From: Alphaproteobacteria bacterium
GTDB lineage: Bacteria; Pseudomonadota; Alphaproteobacteria; Rhizobiales; Rhizobiaceae
Direction of reading: 5' to 3'
Assembly (NCBI GenBank): GCA_017308345.1
Contig: JAFKFE010001056.1
Location: 1 to 6,244 of the forward strand
Length of the DNA stretch: 6,244 bases
Both the position numbers and the translations under genes were made by a program. This document shows, in pieces, positions 6,002 through 6,244 of the stretch. Below the pieces are notes generated by a model that searched no databases, was not told the DNA's origin, and was given only the letters and a program-made list of their open reading frames with translations. The stretch's first letter is position 1; each line of letters starts with the position of its first letter.

Positions 6002-6244
6002 TCATGCCGTAAGCCTGGCCGCAACCGCGGCGAAGGCGGCGATCAGCCGGCTCACTTGCGCCGAAGTCGTTGCCGGCGAGATCAGCATCATGTTGTGGAA
6101 CGGCGCGATCAGCACGCCGCGATTGACCAGCGCGACATGGATGGCGGCTTCCAGCTCCGGCGCATGCGCCTTCTCGGCCTCGCCGCCATTATGCAGCGGT
6201 CCCGGCGCGCAGATGAACTCGACGCGCGCGCCGACCCGCGCCAC
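6002..6244 (-). CDS. Class III aminotransferase (glutamate-1-semialdehyde aminomutase-like), C-terminal part only
   Basis: Only the last 80 residues are inside the window; the frame runs off the right edge and ends at TGA 6004-6002. The stretch ELEAAIHVALVNRGVLIAP followed by FHNMMLISPATTSAQVSRLI and a closing helix is typical of the small C-terminal domain of PLP-dependent class III aminotransferases, especially those annotated 'aspartate aminotransferase family' that resemble glutamate-1-semialdehyde 2,1-aminomutase. The PLP lysine and most substrate-binding residues lie outside, so substrate and exact subfamily cannot be read. It precedes the glutamine-synthetase-like gene by 27 bases on the same strand, a pairing that fits amine or amino-acid catabolism. 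Confidence 0.8.
   Translation of the reverse strand: MARVGARVEFICAPGPLHNGGEAEKAHAPELEAAIHVALVNRGVLIAPFHNMMLISPATTSAQVSRLIAAFAAVAARLTA

Overview
This is a GC-rich chromosomal segment. It looks like an alphaproteobacterium of the order Hyphomicrobiales (Rhizobiales), and a Mesorhizobium-like genome fits best. The pointers are the protein flavour of every gene, a rhizobial-style intergenic inverted repeat containing a GATCC...CCGTGAC core, and a GTTC-N7-GTTC motif, which is the alphaproteobacterial form of the LexA (SOS) box. No database search was run, so the genus is inference. I see no rRNA, tRNA, CRISPR, insertion sequence or phage gene.

Layout: (1) The + strand from 3 to 1477 holds the C-terminal end of a UPF0303/HbpS-like protein. 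It overlaps by 4 bases a complete type II glycerate 2-kinase (TtuD/GckA type), so the two look co-transcribed. (2) From 1478 to 1759 there is a gap between convergent genes. It is mostly occupied by a degenerate inverted repeat with two 70-base arms (1486-1555 and 1601-1670). (3) The - strand from 4464 to 1760 is a two-gene DNA-repair cassette: a radical SAM protein of the TIGR03916 type, followed 2 bases later by a DUF4130-UdgX fusion. (4) The - strand from 6244 to 4568 is a second, separate operon: the tail of a class III aminotransferase, then a glutamine-synthetase-like (PuuA-type) ligase.

The most interesting part is the radical SAM/UdgX cassette. UdgX excises uracil from DNA and becomes covalently attached to the resulting abasic site through a histidine in its KRRIH loop, and that loop is intact here. 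The radical SAM partner has no established reaction that I know of. Three sequence signals tie it to DNA repair: a perfect GTTC-N7-GTTC SOS-type box ending 2 bases before its start codon, a helix-hairpin-helix motif near its C-terminus, and a C-terminal QLSLF pentapeptide matching the consensus beta-sliding-clamp binding motif. Together they suggest a damage-inducible, replisome-associated repair unit. The gene pairing is a known family association; its regulation and clamp link here are my inference from the sequence.

The other two units are metabolic. Glycerate kinase feeds glycerate into glycolysis as 2-phosphoglycerate. The aminotransferase and glutamine-synthetase-like pair is typical of amine or polyamine nitrogen use, but its substrate cannot be read from this window.
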